Source: an uncultured Erysipelotrichaceae bacterium (GTDB taxonomy: Bacteria > Bacillota_I > Bacilli_A > RF39 > UBA660). From it: a DNA stretch of 50,676 bases. Location of the stretch: NCBI GenBank assembly GCA_902789425.1, contig CADANX010000005.1, positions 1 through 50,676 of the forward strand. The letters are read 5' to 3'. The notes beneath the pieces were generated by a model, which made no database searches, was not told the origin of the DNA, and saw nothing but the letters and a program-made list of their open reading frames with translations. Position 1 is the stretch's first letter, and each line of letters starts with the position of its first letter. Shown here in pieces: positions 7,853-15,554 of this stretch. The translations under genes and the position numbers were made by a program.

Positions 7853-8758
7853 ATGAATAAAGTATTAAGTATTATTAAAGATTTAAATCCTTTTAGTAAC
7901 AAAAAAGTTGATAATAAAATAATTTATACATTGAAAATCTTGTTGTCTGTATTTATAGTTTATTTTGCTAGTTTAGTTGTAGCAGAAGGAATTATTATAG
8001 GTGGATCATATTTATTTGGATATAATGCTACTGATAAACAAATGCCTTATGATATTATGCTATTATGTACATTTTATGGCTATTTAATTACTATATTTTT
8101 ATTTATATTATTTACTAAAAAAATAAATAAAATAGAATTAAACAAAATAGGATTAGATAAGAATATTAAAACTTTTATAAAAGGAATAATAATAGGAATA
8201 CTATCATTATTATTAATAATAATTCCATTATTAATGATTGGTGCAATTAAATTTTACGGAATAAATAATAATATTAATTGGTTATTCTTTGCATTATATT
8301 TATTTGGATATTTAATTCAAAGTTTTATGGAAGAATTAATATGTAGAGGATATCTATTACATAGACTAAAAGAAAGAATACCTTTTGTATTAGCTGTTAC
8401 TATAAGTGTATTATTCTTTTCAATAGGACATTTTGATAAGATGTTTGATAATGGAATATTAATAGGTATTATAGGAATAACAAATCTATTATTAATTAGT
8501 TTATTATTTGCCTTAATCACATTAAAAAATAATAATATTTATGGTGCAACAGGATTTCACTTTGTTTGGAACTTTGCATTATTTAATATAATAGGTTTGA
8601 ATTTAAGTGGTCTTGAAATAACTAATTCTATATTTAATATGGAAGCAGTAAATAAATTCTTAACAGGATATAGTTATGGAATTGAATCAAGTATTATATC
8701 AACTATTGTACTTATAATTGTATTATTATATGCAAAGAAAAATATATCAATAAAGTAA
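7853..8758 (+). CDS. CPBP-family intramembrane metalloprotease
   Basis: 301 residues with about seven membrane helices. The three CPBP (Abi/CAAX protease) motifs are present: EELICRGYLL with Glu160-Glu161 and Arg, FFSIGHF with His193, and GFHFVWNF with His236. These are the metal-binding and catalytic residues of the Rce1-like fold. In bacteria such genes serve in bacteriocin self-immunity, peptide processing or regulator control. Coupling to a membrane-bound XRE regulator suggests the protease and regulator act in one signal path, though no peptide gene was found beside them. The gene ends within a copy of the near-palindromic repeat. Confidence 0.82.
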   Translation: MNKVLSIIKDLNPFSNKKVDNKIIYTLKILLSVFIVYFASLVVAEGIIIGGSYLFGYNATDKQMPYDIMLLCTFYGYLITIFLFILFTKKINKIELNKIGLDKNIKTFIKGIIIGILSLLLIIIPLLMIGAIKFYGINNNINWLFFALYLFGYLIQSFMEELICRGYLLHRLKERIPFVLAVTISVLFFSIGHFDKMFDNGILIGIIGITNLLLISLLFALITLKNNNIYGATGFHFVWNFALFNIIGLNLSGLEITNSIFNMEAVNKFLTGYSYGIESSIISTIVLIIVLLYAKKNISIK

Positions 8759-8778
8759 TCGTAACATTTTGAGATTGC
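8756..8778 (+). repeat. Third copy of the 23-bp near-palindromic repeat
   Basis: Same as 7200-7222 and 7234-7256 except for one A-to-C change. Its first three bases are the TAA stop of the CPBP gene. Together with the copies at 7.2 kb it brackets the XRE-CPBP module. Confidence 0.8.
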
Positions 8779-8785
8779 TATGAGT

Positions 8786-8815
8786 GAAGTTAGAAAAATC
8801 TAACTTCTTTTTTTT
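8786..8815 (+). terminator. Intrinsic terminator of the XRE-CPBP operon
   Basis: GAAGTTAGA/TCTAACTTC, AAAA loop, eight T. Confidence 0.85.
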
Positions 8816-8850
8816 AATAATATTCCGAACAAAATAATTTTAAAAATCTA

Positions 8851-8859
8851 TGATATAAT
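8851..8859 (+). promoter_or_regulatory. Extended -10 promoter
   Basis: TGATATAAT only 10 bp before the first recognisable codons of the truncated acetyltransferase. This spacing leaves no room for a ribosome binding site and start codon. Confidence 0.45.
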
Positions 8860-8868
8860 GGATAAATA

Positions 8869-9255
8869 GATGTTAATGATTTTGTAAGAATAAGAAAAGA
8901 TTTAAAATGGAATGATATACCTTTTACTCTTGTTGAAAAAGCAATAAATGGTTCTATGTTTAATATCAGTGTTTTTGATAATGAAAAATGTATTGGTGTT
9001 GGTAGAATTGTTGGAGATGGAGCACTTAAAGGAATGTTAACAGATATTATGGTATTAAGTGAATATCATAATAAGGGTATAGGAAGAATAATAGTAGAAT
9101 CTTTAATAAAAGAATTAGAAAATTCGGTGAAAGAGGGAGATTGTTTTCAATTAGAGGCAAGTCCAACAGCTAGTAATAGAGATTTTTATATTAAATGTGG
9201 TTTAAAATATAAACCTGATAATCAAGATGGTGTTTATTTGTGGATTAGAAAATAA
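8869..9255 (+). pseudogene. 5'-truncated GNAT acetyltransferase
   Basis: The frame opens after TAA 8863-8865 and reads DVNDFVRIRKDLKWNDIP...VEKAINGSMFNISVFDNEKCIGVGRIVGDGALKGMLTDIMVL, then the acetyl-CoA motif YHNKGIGRIIVESLIKEL and the C-terminal block ASNRDFYIKCGLKYKP. The GNAT fold is complete from the first helix on, but no start codon or ribosome binding site precedes it. The only in-frame ATG (8956) is inside the fold and has no ribosome binding site. A small deletion probably joined the promoter to the body of the gene. A 99-residue product from ATG 8956 is possible but unlikely to be functional. Confidence 0.6.
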
Positions 9256-9284
9256 AAAAGTGGATGATATTTCCACTTTTTTTA
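9256..9284. terminator. Bidirectional terminator
   Basis: AAAAGTGGA/TCCACTTTT with a 7-nt loop and T or A runs on both sides. It separates the convergent genes ending at 9255 and 9289. Confidence 0.8.
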
Positions 9285-9288
9285 ATTA

Positions 9289-9780
9289 TTATTTTTTTGA
9301 ATATTCTTCGATAAATTTACAAAAATTATCATTATGATATGGTAATTTAGGTTCATTTATATCTGCGCATAATACATATTTTTTCTTATCACTTGTTTTT
9401 ATAAATATACTTTTCTTTTTATTATTTAATAAAGCAAATTTTTTAATTTTTATTTCTTTTATATCTTCATTTTTATAAAAAATAAATTTATCTTTTTGTA
9501 ATTCCATTTTTTCTAATTTATATGATAATGGTACTCCAGGTTGTTTTAACATAAACATTCCAATACCATTTTCTGTTTTATTAATTAATAATGCATCATA
9601 TGGATGTTCTGCACCATTAACCATACCACCAGCAAATGCTCCAACTGCACCAAACATGCTAGATGGCCCCATTGCTTTAGCAGTATCTTTATATGCAAAA
9701 AAGATTAAATTTTCTTTTCCTGTACATTTTACAGATTTAAATAATTCTAAACATTTTTCCATTGTATTATATTCTTTCAT
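9289..9780 (-). CDS. Conserved-looking hypothetical cytoplasmic protein
   Basis: 163 residues on the minus strand, with a strong AGGAGG before the ATG. A Gly/Ala-rich stretch (AMGPSSMFGAVGAFAGGMVNG, about residues 36-56) could be a flexible loop or membrane-touching hairpin. It is followed by a beta-strand-rich domain (ALLINKTENGIGMFML... KFALLNNKKKSIFIKTSDKKKYVLCAD), suggestive of a PH-like or small beta-barrel fold. I do not recognise the family. It is a lone transcription unit, opposite in direction to its neighbours. Confidence 0.55.
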   Translation of the reverse strand: MKEYNTMEKCLELFKSVKCTGKENLIFFAYKDTAKAMGPSSMFGAVGAFAGGMVNGAEHPYDALLINKTENGIGMFMLKQPGVPLSYKLEKMELQKDKFIFYKNEDIKEIKIKKFALLNNKKKSIFIKTSDKKKYVLCADINEPKLPYHNDNFCKFIEEYSKK

Positions 9781-9809
9781 TTTAATCCTCCTTAATTACA
9801 ACAATATCA

Positions 9810-9818
9810 ATTATATCA
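9810..9818 (-). promoter_or_regulatory. Extended -10 promoter (minus strand)
   Basis: On the minus strand this reads TGATATAAT, about 30 bp before the start of the gene ending at 9289. Confidence 0.6.
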
Positions 9819-9854
9819 TATTTTAATTATTTTAGTTTTAAAAAATATTTATTA

Positions 9855-9863
9855 TGTTATAAT
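9855..9863 (+). promoter_or_regulatory. -10 promoter with upstream TG
   Basis: TGTTATAAT, 18 bp before ATG 9882. Confidence 0.6.
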
Positions 9864-9881
9864 TAAAATAGAGGTGAGAGA

Positions 9882-10394
9882 ATGAAAAAAAGTACAAAGA
9901 TTTTAATTTTATTATGCACTATTATTGTATGTGCTATTGTTTGTTACTTTATAAGAGATTCTTTTAAAGATAAAGGAGAAACTAAACTTAATTATTCAAT
10001 TGAAGAAAAGAGTGAAACTATTATTTTAGAAGGACAAGAAGAATCAATAACTACAAAAAAATATATTAGTGATCTTAAATACAGTATGAGATATGATATT
10101 GATAGATTCAAAGTATCTAAAAATAATAAACAAGATGTTTATACATTTATTGATAATAAAGATGTAGTTGTATTTGTTGAAAAGTCTACATTACCAAATG
10201 ATTGCAAAAAAGAATCATTTGAAAATGGTTATAATAATTGTTATAAATATATTGATGAGACAAAAGAAGAATATTATGTATATGATGGTGATAGAGTATA
10301 TAAAGTGAAAGTAAAAACTCCAGGTGGTATAGAATACTCTGAAGGAGTAAAAGTTAGAATAAATTATATGATTAACTCATTTAAAATGAATTAA
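9882..10394 (+). CDS. Membrane-anchored extracytoplasmic protein, unknown family
   Basis: 170 residues. The N-terminus is a single anchor (KKSTKILILLCTIIVCAIVCYFI), then a polar, Glu/Lys/Tyr-rich outside domain with alternating strand patterns (DVYTFIDNKDVVVFVEKS, YYVYDGDRVYKVKVKTPGG). Two Cys at the surface (NDCKKESFENGYNNCYKY) may form a disulfide. There is no lipobox, and the family is unknown. It is followed without a terminator by a decayed surface-protein gene. Confidence 0.6.
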   Translation: MKKSTKILILLCTIIVCAIVCYFIRDSFKDKGETKLNYSIEEKSETIILEGQEESITTKKYISDLKYSMRYDIDRFKVSKNNKQDVYTFIDNKDVVVFVEKSTLPNDCKKESFENGYNNCYKYIDETKEEYYVYDGDRVYKVKVKTPGGIEYSEGVKVRINYMINSFKMN

Positions 10395-10950
10395 AAATAC
10401 GATATAATTAATTTAGATAAATTTCAAACATATAAAGTAGTAGGTACAGCAGTAGCAAAAAATATTAAAAATATTAATATAACAATCAAAAATCCAATTA
10501 TTGGTGAATCAGCAACAACTTCTACAAAACCAGTTGTAATATTAGAAAACGGAGCAAAATATGAAATCGATTATATTGCATATGTATCTGCTTTTCCAAG
10601 TCAATTACCATTAGGTTATGATGAACCTATTTGTTGGAACATTTGAATCTGATAAAGATTATTATGTAGAAGTAAGTTTAAAAACAATAGATGGTTATAA
10701 ATTTAGAGATAATGATCATCTAACATTAAAGGTTAATGTATTTACTACAAATCTTGAAAAGAATGAATATAATGTTGATGGCTCAACTTAATATATGTTT
10801 TATGCTAAAGTCAAAGCTGCTAATAAAGAAGTACCTGTTGTAAGTACAACAACTGAAACTGAAAAAACAGTTAATAATCCAAAAACAAGTGATAAATTAA
10901 GTCTATCATTATCAGTAATGATGTTTATTAATAAAAAGAATTATAACTAG
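10395..10950 (+). pseudogene. Decayed wall-anchored surface protein (NPKTSD signal)
   Basis: A -10 (TATAAT 10403-10408) is followed by coding sequence with no start codon: DKFQTYKVVGTAVAKNIKNINITIKNPIIGE...YDEPI. An extra T near 10630 shifts the frame to VGTFESDKDYYVEVSLKTIDGYKFRDNDHLT. An in-frame TAA (10789-10791) interrupts it, and the frame goes on as YMFYAKVKAANK...TEKTVNNPKTSDKLSLSLSVMMFINKKNYN to TAG 10950. The end resembles a sortase signal: NPKTSD, a short hydrophobic stretch, then a basic tail, although the hydrophobic part is shortened. At least three lesions are present (lost start, frameshift, nonsense). Confidence 0.65.
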
Positions 10951-10968
10951 GAGAAATCCTAGTTTTTT
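10945..10968 (+). terminator. Intrinsic terminator
   Basis: AACTAGGA/TCCTAGTT around a GAAA tetraloop, then T run. It overlaps the stop codon of the decayed gene. Confidence 0.85.
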
Positions 10969-10969
10969 A

Positions 10970-10978
10970 TGTTATAAT
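10970..10978 (+). promoter_or_regulatory. -10 promoter with upstream TG
   Basis: TGTTATAAT, 20 bp before ATG 10999. Confidence 0.6.
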
Positions 10979-10998
10979 TAAATTAGGATGGTGATAAT

Positions 10999-11751
10999 AT
11001 GAATAAGGTTGTAAAAGAAAATTGGAGGTTTTTATTATTCGTTTTAATAACAGGAATTATAGGTGGATATTTTACAGGTATTTATTCGTACGAATCTTTA
11101 TCAGTAGACTTACTAAGTGATTTACAAAAACAAAATGTTACAAAAGAAATGCTTGGTCTTGTTTCAATGATTCAATATGGCATTGTATATAGTTTTGTCT
11201 TAGCTGCTATTGGGATACTTTTATCACAAAAAGTAAATTTATGGAAGAAAATTGAGTTTAACAAAAAGGCCCTTATTATAACGTTAATAATTACGATACC
11301 ATCAGCTTTATTATTATTTCCTGGTGATAAACTTATTTTTGGAAATCTAAATAAATGGGTAAATAATTCATATATTAATCCACCAACTATATCAAAAGTT
11401 ATTTGTGGTTTTTTAACAGGTGGTGTAACTGAAGAAATTATGATGAGATTATTTTTAATGTCATTAATTGTATTTATAATATCAAAAATACTTAAGAAAA
11501 AAGAAATACCAGTTTATATATATGTTATATCTAATATATTATCAGCATTATTATTTGCTGCACTTCATCTTCCAGCAACATCAACTATGACCACAATTAC
11601 ACCAATTATAGTTATTAGATGTTTTATTTTTAATGGTGGTTTAGGACTTGCTTTTGGTTATTTATATAGAAAATATGGTATTGTTTATGCTATGATTTCA
11701 CATGGTTTTATGCATTTAATTGCTGATATTTTAGCAATTATACTTATTTAA
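10999..11751 (+). CDS. CPBP-family intramembrane metalloprotease
   Basis: 250 residues with about six to seven membrane helices. The motifs are GGVTEEIMMRLFLM (Glu145-Glu146 and Arg), FAALHLPA (His190) and SHGFMHL (His235), the full CPBP set. It is distant from the protease at 7853 and has no regulator attached. It heads a short row with the AlkD-like gene, which starts 10 bp after its stop, so co-transcription is likely. Substrate unknown; possible roles are peptide immunity or membrane protein processing. Confidence 0.82.
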   Translation: MNKVVKENWRFLLFVLITGIIGGYFTGIYSYESLSVDLLSDLQKQNVTKEMLGLVSMIQYGIVYSFVLAAIGILLSQKVNLWKKIEFNKKALIITLIITIPSALLLFPGDKLIFGNLNKWVNNSYINPPTISKVICGFLTGGVTEEIMMRLFLMSLIVFIISKILKKKEIPVYIYVISNILSALLFAALHLPATSTMTTITPIIVIRCFIFNGGLGLAFGYLYRKYGIVYAMISHGFMHLIADILAIILI

Positions 11752-11761
11752 GGAGAATAAT

Positions 11762-12442
11762 ATGAATAGAATTACAGATGAGTTATTTAGCTTGCAAGAT
11801 AAAAAATATAGAGATATGCAAGTAAAGATTATTCCTAATATTGATTCAGAATCTATAATAGGTGTAAGAACACCAGAACTTAGAACTCTTGCTAAAAAAA
11901 TGGTAAAAGAAAATAATTATTTTGAATTTTTAAATAATCTTCCACATAAGTATTTTGATGAAAATCAATTACATGCATTTATTGTTTCTGAAATAAAAGA
12001 TTATGATGAATGTATTTCTTATGTTAATAAATTTTTACCTTATGTTGATAATTGGGCAACTTGTGATCAAATGTCACCTAAGGCTTTTAAAAAGAATACT
12101 GATATATTATTAGATGAAATAAACGACTGGTTAAATTCAAAAGAATTATATACAGTTCGTTTTGCAATAGGTTGTCTTATGCAATACTATTTGGATGAAA
12201 GATTTGATTCTAAATATTTAAAAATGGTTTCAAAAGTTAAATCAGATGAATATTATTTACAAATGATGATAGCTTGGTATTTTGCAACGGCTCTTGCAAA
12301 GCAATATGATGCTACAATTCCTTATATCGAAAATAAAAAATTATCTAAGTGGATTCATAATAAAACTATTCAAAAATCTATAGAAAGTTATAGAATATCC
12401 CAAGATAAAAAAGACTATTTAAGAACTTTAAAAATAAAATAA
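11762..12442 (+). CDS. AlkD-like DNA alkylation repair protein (HEAT-like repeats)
   Basis: 226 residues, all-helical. The N-terminal IIGVRTPELRTLAKKMVKE and central YVDNWATCDQMSPKAF blocks are typical of the AlkD/DNA alkylation repair family, with the conserved D-N-W-A-x-C-D segment lining the DNA-facing groove. AlkD enzymes excise alkylated bases without flipping them. Many distant members are uncharacterised, so the activity is inferred from family. Start ATG 11762 follows AGGAGAATA. Confidence 0.8.
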   Translation: MNRITDELFSLQDKKYRDMQVKIIPNIDSESIIGVRTPELRTLAKKMVKENNYFEFLNNLPHKYFDENQLHAFIVSEIKDYDECISYVNKFLPYVDNWATCDQMSPKAFKKNTDILLDEINDWLNSKELYTVRFAIGCLMQYYLDERFDSKYLKMVSKVKSDEYYLQMMIAWYFATALAKQYDATIPYIENKKLSKWIHNKTIQKSIESYRISQDKKDYLRTLKIK

Positions 12443-12460
12443 TAAAAATGGAGGTGTTTT

Positions 12461-12925
12461 ATGAGAAATTATATTGAAAAATACAAAAAACTATATGAAA
12501 GTACTAAAGATTTACCTGTAAGAAATCTTAAAGTAAGTGAATCGGAAAATAGAGGTGATGATCTAAGTACTTCTATTTATCCTTCATTTGAAAGTACAAA
12601 TATTAATCTATTTTTATTATCACAAACAATTGCACCAAACGGATTTGTTGAAACTTATTGTTTAAGTGAATCTGATGTAAAAAAAATGAGTGTTATTAGA
12701 GATAGAATAAAAGAAGAACCAGAATGGAAAGAAAAAATAATAGATTTACTAAATAATAATTTACCAATGCCTTATGATAGATTTAAAAAAATGTCACTAG
12801 GTCTTCAAATAAATATGGTTAATAGTATGAGATTTGATTTAGGTAAAGAAAAAAGAGAAGAATTTGATAAAGTATTTGAAATAGAAAAAAATAAGAATGT
12901 TAATGTAAAAAAAATGATCTTATGA
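12461..12925 (+). CDS. Hypothetical soluble protein
   Basis: 154 residues, start ATG 12461 after GGAGGTG. It is charged and mostly helical in its second half (SDVKKMSVIRDRIKEEPEWKEKIIDLLNNNLPMPYDRFKKMS), with no signal or membrane segment. Family not recognised. It lies 18 bp behind the AlkD-like gene, probably in the same transcript. Its TGA stop (12923-12925) forms the TGn part of the next promoter. Confidence 0.55.
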   Translation: MRNYIEKYKKLYESTKDLPVRNLKVSESENRGDDLSTSIYPSFESTNINLFLLSQTIAPNGFVETYCLSESDVKKMSVIRDRIKEEPEWKEKIIDLLNNNLPMPYDRFKKMSLGLQINMVNSMRFDLGKEKREEFDKVFEIEKNKNVNVKKMIL

Positions 12926-12931
12926 TATAAT
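12923..12931 (+). promoter_or_regulatory. Extended -10 promoter built on a stop codon
   Basis: TGATATAAT, where TGA is the stop codon of the upstream gene. It serves the gene starting at 12961. Confidence 0.6.
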
Positions 12932-12960
12932 ACATGCTAATTAGTGGGGGAGATTTTGGT

Positions 12961-13590
12961 ATGGAAGCATTTAATAAAGAAATAATTATTAATGATAAAA
13001 AGAAAGTTAAATATGATGTTTGCGAAGGATATACACCAACACATATTATTACTGATGTAGATTTAACAAATAATGTTAAAACACTTAAAATCATGAAATA
13101 TGATGATTATGCAATTAAGTCGTGGAATGATATTAGTTTTGAAGAATATCAAAAAGCCAAAAATGAATTACATATTTTTGAAAAAAATCATCCTTTATAT
13201 ATTCCGTTATTACATTTATTAGATGGTAAAAGGAATTTAATAATAGATGATGATGATACTTATGAAGTAAATAAAAAGTTCTTAAAAGTATTTTATAATA
13301 AAAAGTATATAGGAATTGATTTTATTAATGAACTTGAAGAAGATGATTCTTTTGATAAGTTTTCTGTGTTTATTAAAAACATTGGATTTGATTTAAGAAG
13401 TAAAATTGATTGTGGTGATAAAGATACTAAAGAAAGATTATATATGTTTTTTAATGAAGTATATAATTTGTTTAGTGAAGAATATCATCAAATGACTATT
13501 GAAGAATATTTACTTGAAAAAGGAAGTCTTGACTTGAAAGAAAGTAAGAAATATGTAAAGAAGTTAGTCATTAATCGAAATATTTATTAA
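12961..13590 (+). CDS. Hypothetical soluble protein
   Basis: 209 residues. ATG 12961 is preferred because GGGGGAG (12946-12952) precedes it, while ATG 12934 lies just behind the -10 and has no ribosome binding site. Acidic, no membrane segment. A beta-rich N-terminal half (KEIIINDKKKVKYDVCEGYTPTHII) is followed by a helical half (EERLYMFFNEVYNLFSEEYHQMTIEEYLLEK pattern). I do not recognise the family. Confidence 0.55.
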   Translation: MEAFNKEIIINDKKKVKYDVCEGYTPTHIITDVDLTNNVKTLKIMKYDDYAIKSWNDISFEEYQKAKNELHIFEKNHPLYIPLLHLLDGKRNLIIDDDDTYEVNKKFLKVFYNKKYIGIDFINELEEDDSFDKFSVFIKNIGFDLRSKIDCGDKDTKERLYMFFNEVYNLFSEEYHQMTIEEYLLEKGSLDLKESKKYVKKLVINRNIY

Positions 13591-13616
13591 AAGTAGATGA
13601 TTATATCTACTTTTAT
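13589..13616 (+). terminator. Intrinsic terminator
   Basis: AAAAGTAGAT/ATCTACTTTT, 6-nt loop; overlaps the stop codon. The T tract is short. Confidence 0.65.
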
Positions 13617-13618
13617 TA

Positions 13619-13624
13619 TATAAT
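13619..13624 (+). promoter_or_regulatory. -10 box of the ABC transporter operon
   Basis: TATAAT, 22 bp before ATG 13647, placed right after the preceding terminator. Confidence 0.5.
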
Positions 13625-13646
13625 TAAATATAGAGGTGTAATAAGT

Positions 13647-14492
13647 ATGAACGTAATAGAAGTAAATGAACTTGTAAAAAAGTTTGGTAAGAAAAAAGTA
13701 ATTAACGAAATTTCTTTTAAAGTAAAAGAAGGAGAAATATTTGGATTTTTAGGTCCATCTGGAGCGGGTAAAACAACGCTTATAAAAATGCTAATAGGTG
13801 AATATTCAATTACTTCTGGTGAAGCAAAAGTATTTGATTTAGTACCTAATAAATTAAATGATGAAATAATAAGTAAAATAAGTGCTGTTATGGATAATTT
13901 TGGTTTATATGAAAGATTAACTGTTTATGAAAATATGGAAGTTTTTGCAGATATATATAATTGTGATAAAAAAGCAATTGATAGTATTTTAAAAAAAGTA
14001 GAATTATTTGATGATAAAAAAACTGTAACTAGTAAATTATCAAAAGGAATGACTCAAAGACTTATACTAGCAAGAGCATTAATAAATAAACCAAAATTAT
14101 TATTTTTAGATGAACCAACATCAGGACTAGATCCAGCAACATCACTTAAAATACATAATTTATTATTTGAACTTAAAAATTCTGGAACAACTATATTCTT
14201 AACTACTCATAATATGGAAGAGGCTACTAAAATGTGTGATGAAGTAGCATTACTTAATTTAGGTAAAATAGTTGAATTTGGTAGTCCAAAAGAAATATGT
14301 ATGAGACATAATAAATATAATGTATTTAATGTTATTACTAAAGATAATAAAGAACTTGTTTTTAAGAGTAATAAAACAGATGCAAAAAAACTATCTAAAC
14401 TAATTGAAGAAGAAAATGTATTATCAATTCATTCTTCAGAACCAACTCTTGAAACAGTATTTATAGAACTTACAGGAAAGGAGTTAGTATAA
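13647..14492 (+). CDS. ABC transporter ATP-binding protein
   Basis: 281 residues. Walker A GPSGAGKT (36-43), a signature region written SKGMTQRLILARAL (Lys-Gly-Met in place of the usual Gly-Gln variant, common in export-type subunits), Walker B LLFLDEPTSGLD, and H-loop TTHNMEE. A C-terminal ~65-residue domain (KELVFKSNKTDAKKL...EPTLETVFIELTGKEL) is typical of CcmA/NatA-like exporters. Its stop overlaps the permease start by one base (TAATG). Likely an ABC-2 type exporter; cargo unknown. Confidence 0.9.
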   Translation: MNVIEVNELVKKFGKKKVINEISFKVKEGEIFGFLGPSGAGKTTLIKMLIGEYSITSGEAKVFDLVPNKLNDEIISKISAVMDNFGLYERLTVYENMEVFADIYNCDKKAIDSILKKVELFDDKKTVTSKLSKGMTQRLILARALINKPKLLFLDEPTSGLDPATSLKIHNLLFELKNSGTTIFLTTHNMEEATKMCDEVALLNLGKIVEFGSPKEICMRHNKYNVFNVITKDNKELVFKSNKTDAKKLSKLIEEENVLSIHSSEPTLETVFIELTGKELV

Positions 14493-15196
14493 TGAAATTA
14501 AATCATATAAAAGCAGTATTCAAAAAAACTAAAATTGATATGCTAAAAAATAGAAGGCAACTATTCTTCTTTCTATTGTTTCCAATAATGACATATTTAT
14601 TTTATTACATGATAGAAGATCAACATGAAATGTTTTCCGTTATTTATTTACCAATTAATGTTATGTTTTGTTCTTTAAATATAATGGCTGGAATAATTGC
14701 AGAAGAAAAAGAAAAAGGTACTTTAAGATCACTTATGTTTGCAAATATAAAACCTGTTGAATATTTTGTTGGAACAGGATTATTTGTATTAATAGCAACA
14801 ATAGTAAGTTGTTCATTATTTTTACCACTTATTGATCATATTGAAGGAATAGAATATTTATACTTTTATGGTTCAATTATATTATCATCAGTATGTTCTA
14901 TGATACTTGGAGCAACTGTTGGAATATCAGTAAAAAATCAAATGGCTGCAAATGGACTATGTGCGCCAATTACAATTATTATTGGTATGCTTCCAACATT
15001 TGGAGCAATGAATGAATCATTTAGAAAAGTTGCAAATATACTTTATACTTCAAAATTTGCTGATACTGCTGCTCAAATTGTAACTAATCTAAAAGTAACA
15101 ATGAATTATAAAATTATTTTAACTTATATATGTAATTTTTTAGTAGCATTTCTAATATTTAGTTTAGTTTATAAAAAAAAGAAATTAGATGATTAA
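14492..15196 (+). CDS. ABC-2 type transporter permease
   Basis: 234 residues with six membrane helices. The pattern IAEEKEKGTLRSLMFANIKPVEYFVG after the second helix is the ABC-2 family hallmark. Partner of the ATPase just upstream (one-base overlap). Export of a peptide, lipid or drug is possible, and the nearby CPBP proteases fit a peptide-defence setting, but nothing in the sequence fixes the substrate. Confidence 0.85.
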   Translation: MKLNHIKAVFKKTKIDMLKNRRQLFFFLLFPIMTYLFYYMIEDQHEMFSVIYLPINVMFCSLNIMAGIIAEEKEKGTLRSLMFANIKPVEYFVGTGLFVLIATIVSCSLFLPLIDHIEGIEYLYFYGSIILSSVCSMILGATVGISVKNQMAANGLCAPITIIIGMLPTFGAMNESFRKVANILYTSKFADTAAQIVTNLKVTMNYKIILTYICNFLVAFLIFSLVYKKKKLDD

Positions 15197-15205
15197 GAGG
15201 TTATT

Positions 15206-15472
15206 ATGAAAAAAAATAGTATTATTGTAATTAAGTTTATTCCAATTGTTTCAGTTATTATTTCATATATTTATATTTTTTCAAAACTTAATAATAAGTC
15301 GGTAACATTAATTAGTACTTTAATATCATTTTTTGGTTTTGTGTTTTATTTCTTTAAAAGAAAAGAATACGCTTCTGATAAAGTAATTAAAACTTTAGGA
15401 ATGCTTGATATATGTTCAACTATTCTTATTATTTTATTATATATTGCATCTATTCTTAGTTTTGGATTATAG
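15206..15472 (+). CDS. Small membrane protein of the ABC operon
   Basis: 88 residues with three hydrophobic helices (IVIKFIPIVSVIISYIYIF, VTLISTLISFFGFVFYFF, LGMLDICSTILIILLYIASIL). It starts 9 bp after the permease stop with GAGG, so it belongs to the operon. It may be an accessory or immunity-like subunit; family not recognised. Confidence 0.55.
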   Translation: MKKNSIIVIKFIPIVSVIISYIYIFSKLNNKSVTLISTLISFFGFVFYFFKRKEYASDKVIKTLGMLDICSTILIILLYIASILSFGL

Positions 15473-15522
15473 TATATTTAATGTGAAATTGATATCATTA
15501 ATAAATGTTTTTAATATTAATA

Positions 15523-15531
15523 TGTTATACT
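15523..15531 (+). promoter_or_regulatory. -10 promoter of the lipoprotein gene
   Basis: TGTTATACT, 23 bp before ATG 15555 and followed by a strong AGGAGG. Confidence 0.5.
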
Positions 15532-15554
15532 AATTTTAATAGGAGGAAACTTAT

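Noticed and set aside
12934-12960. Earlier ATG for the gene ending at 13590
   Set aside because: It lies 3 bp after the -10 box and has no ribosome binding site.
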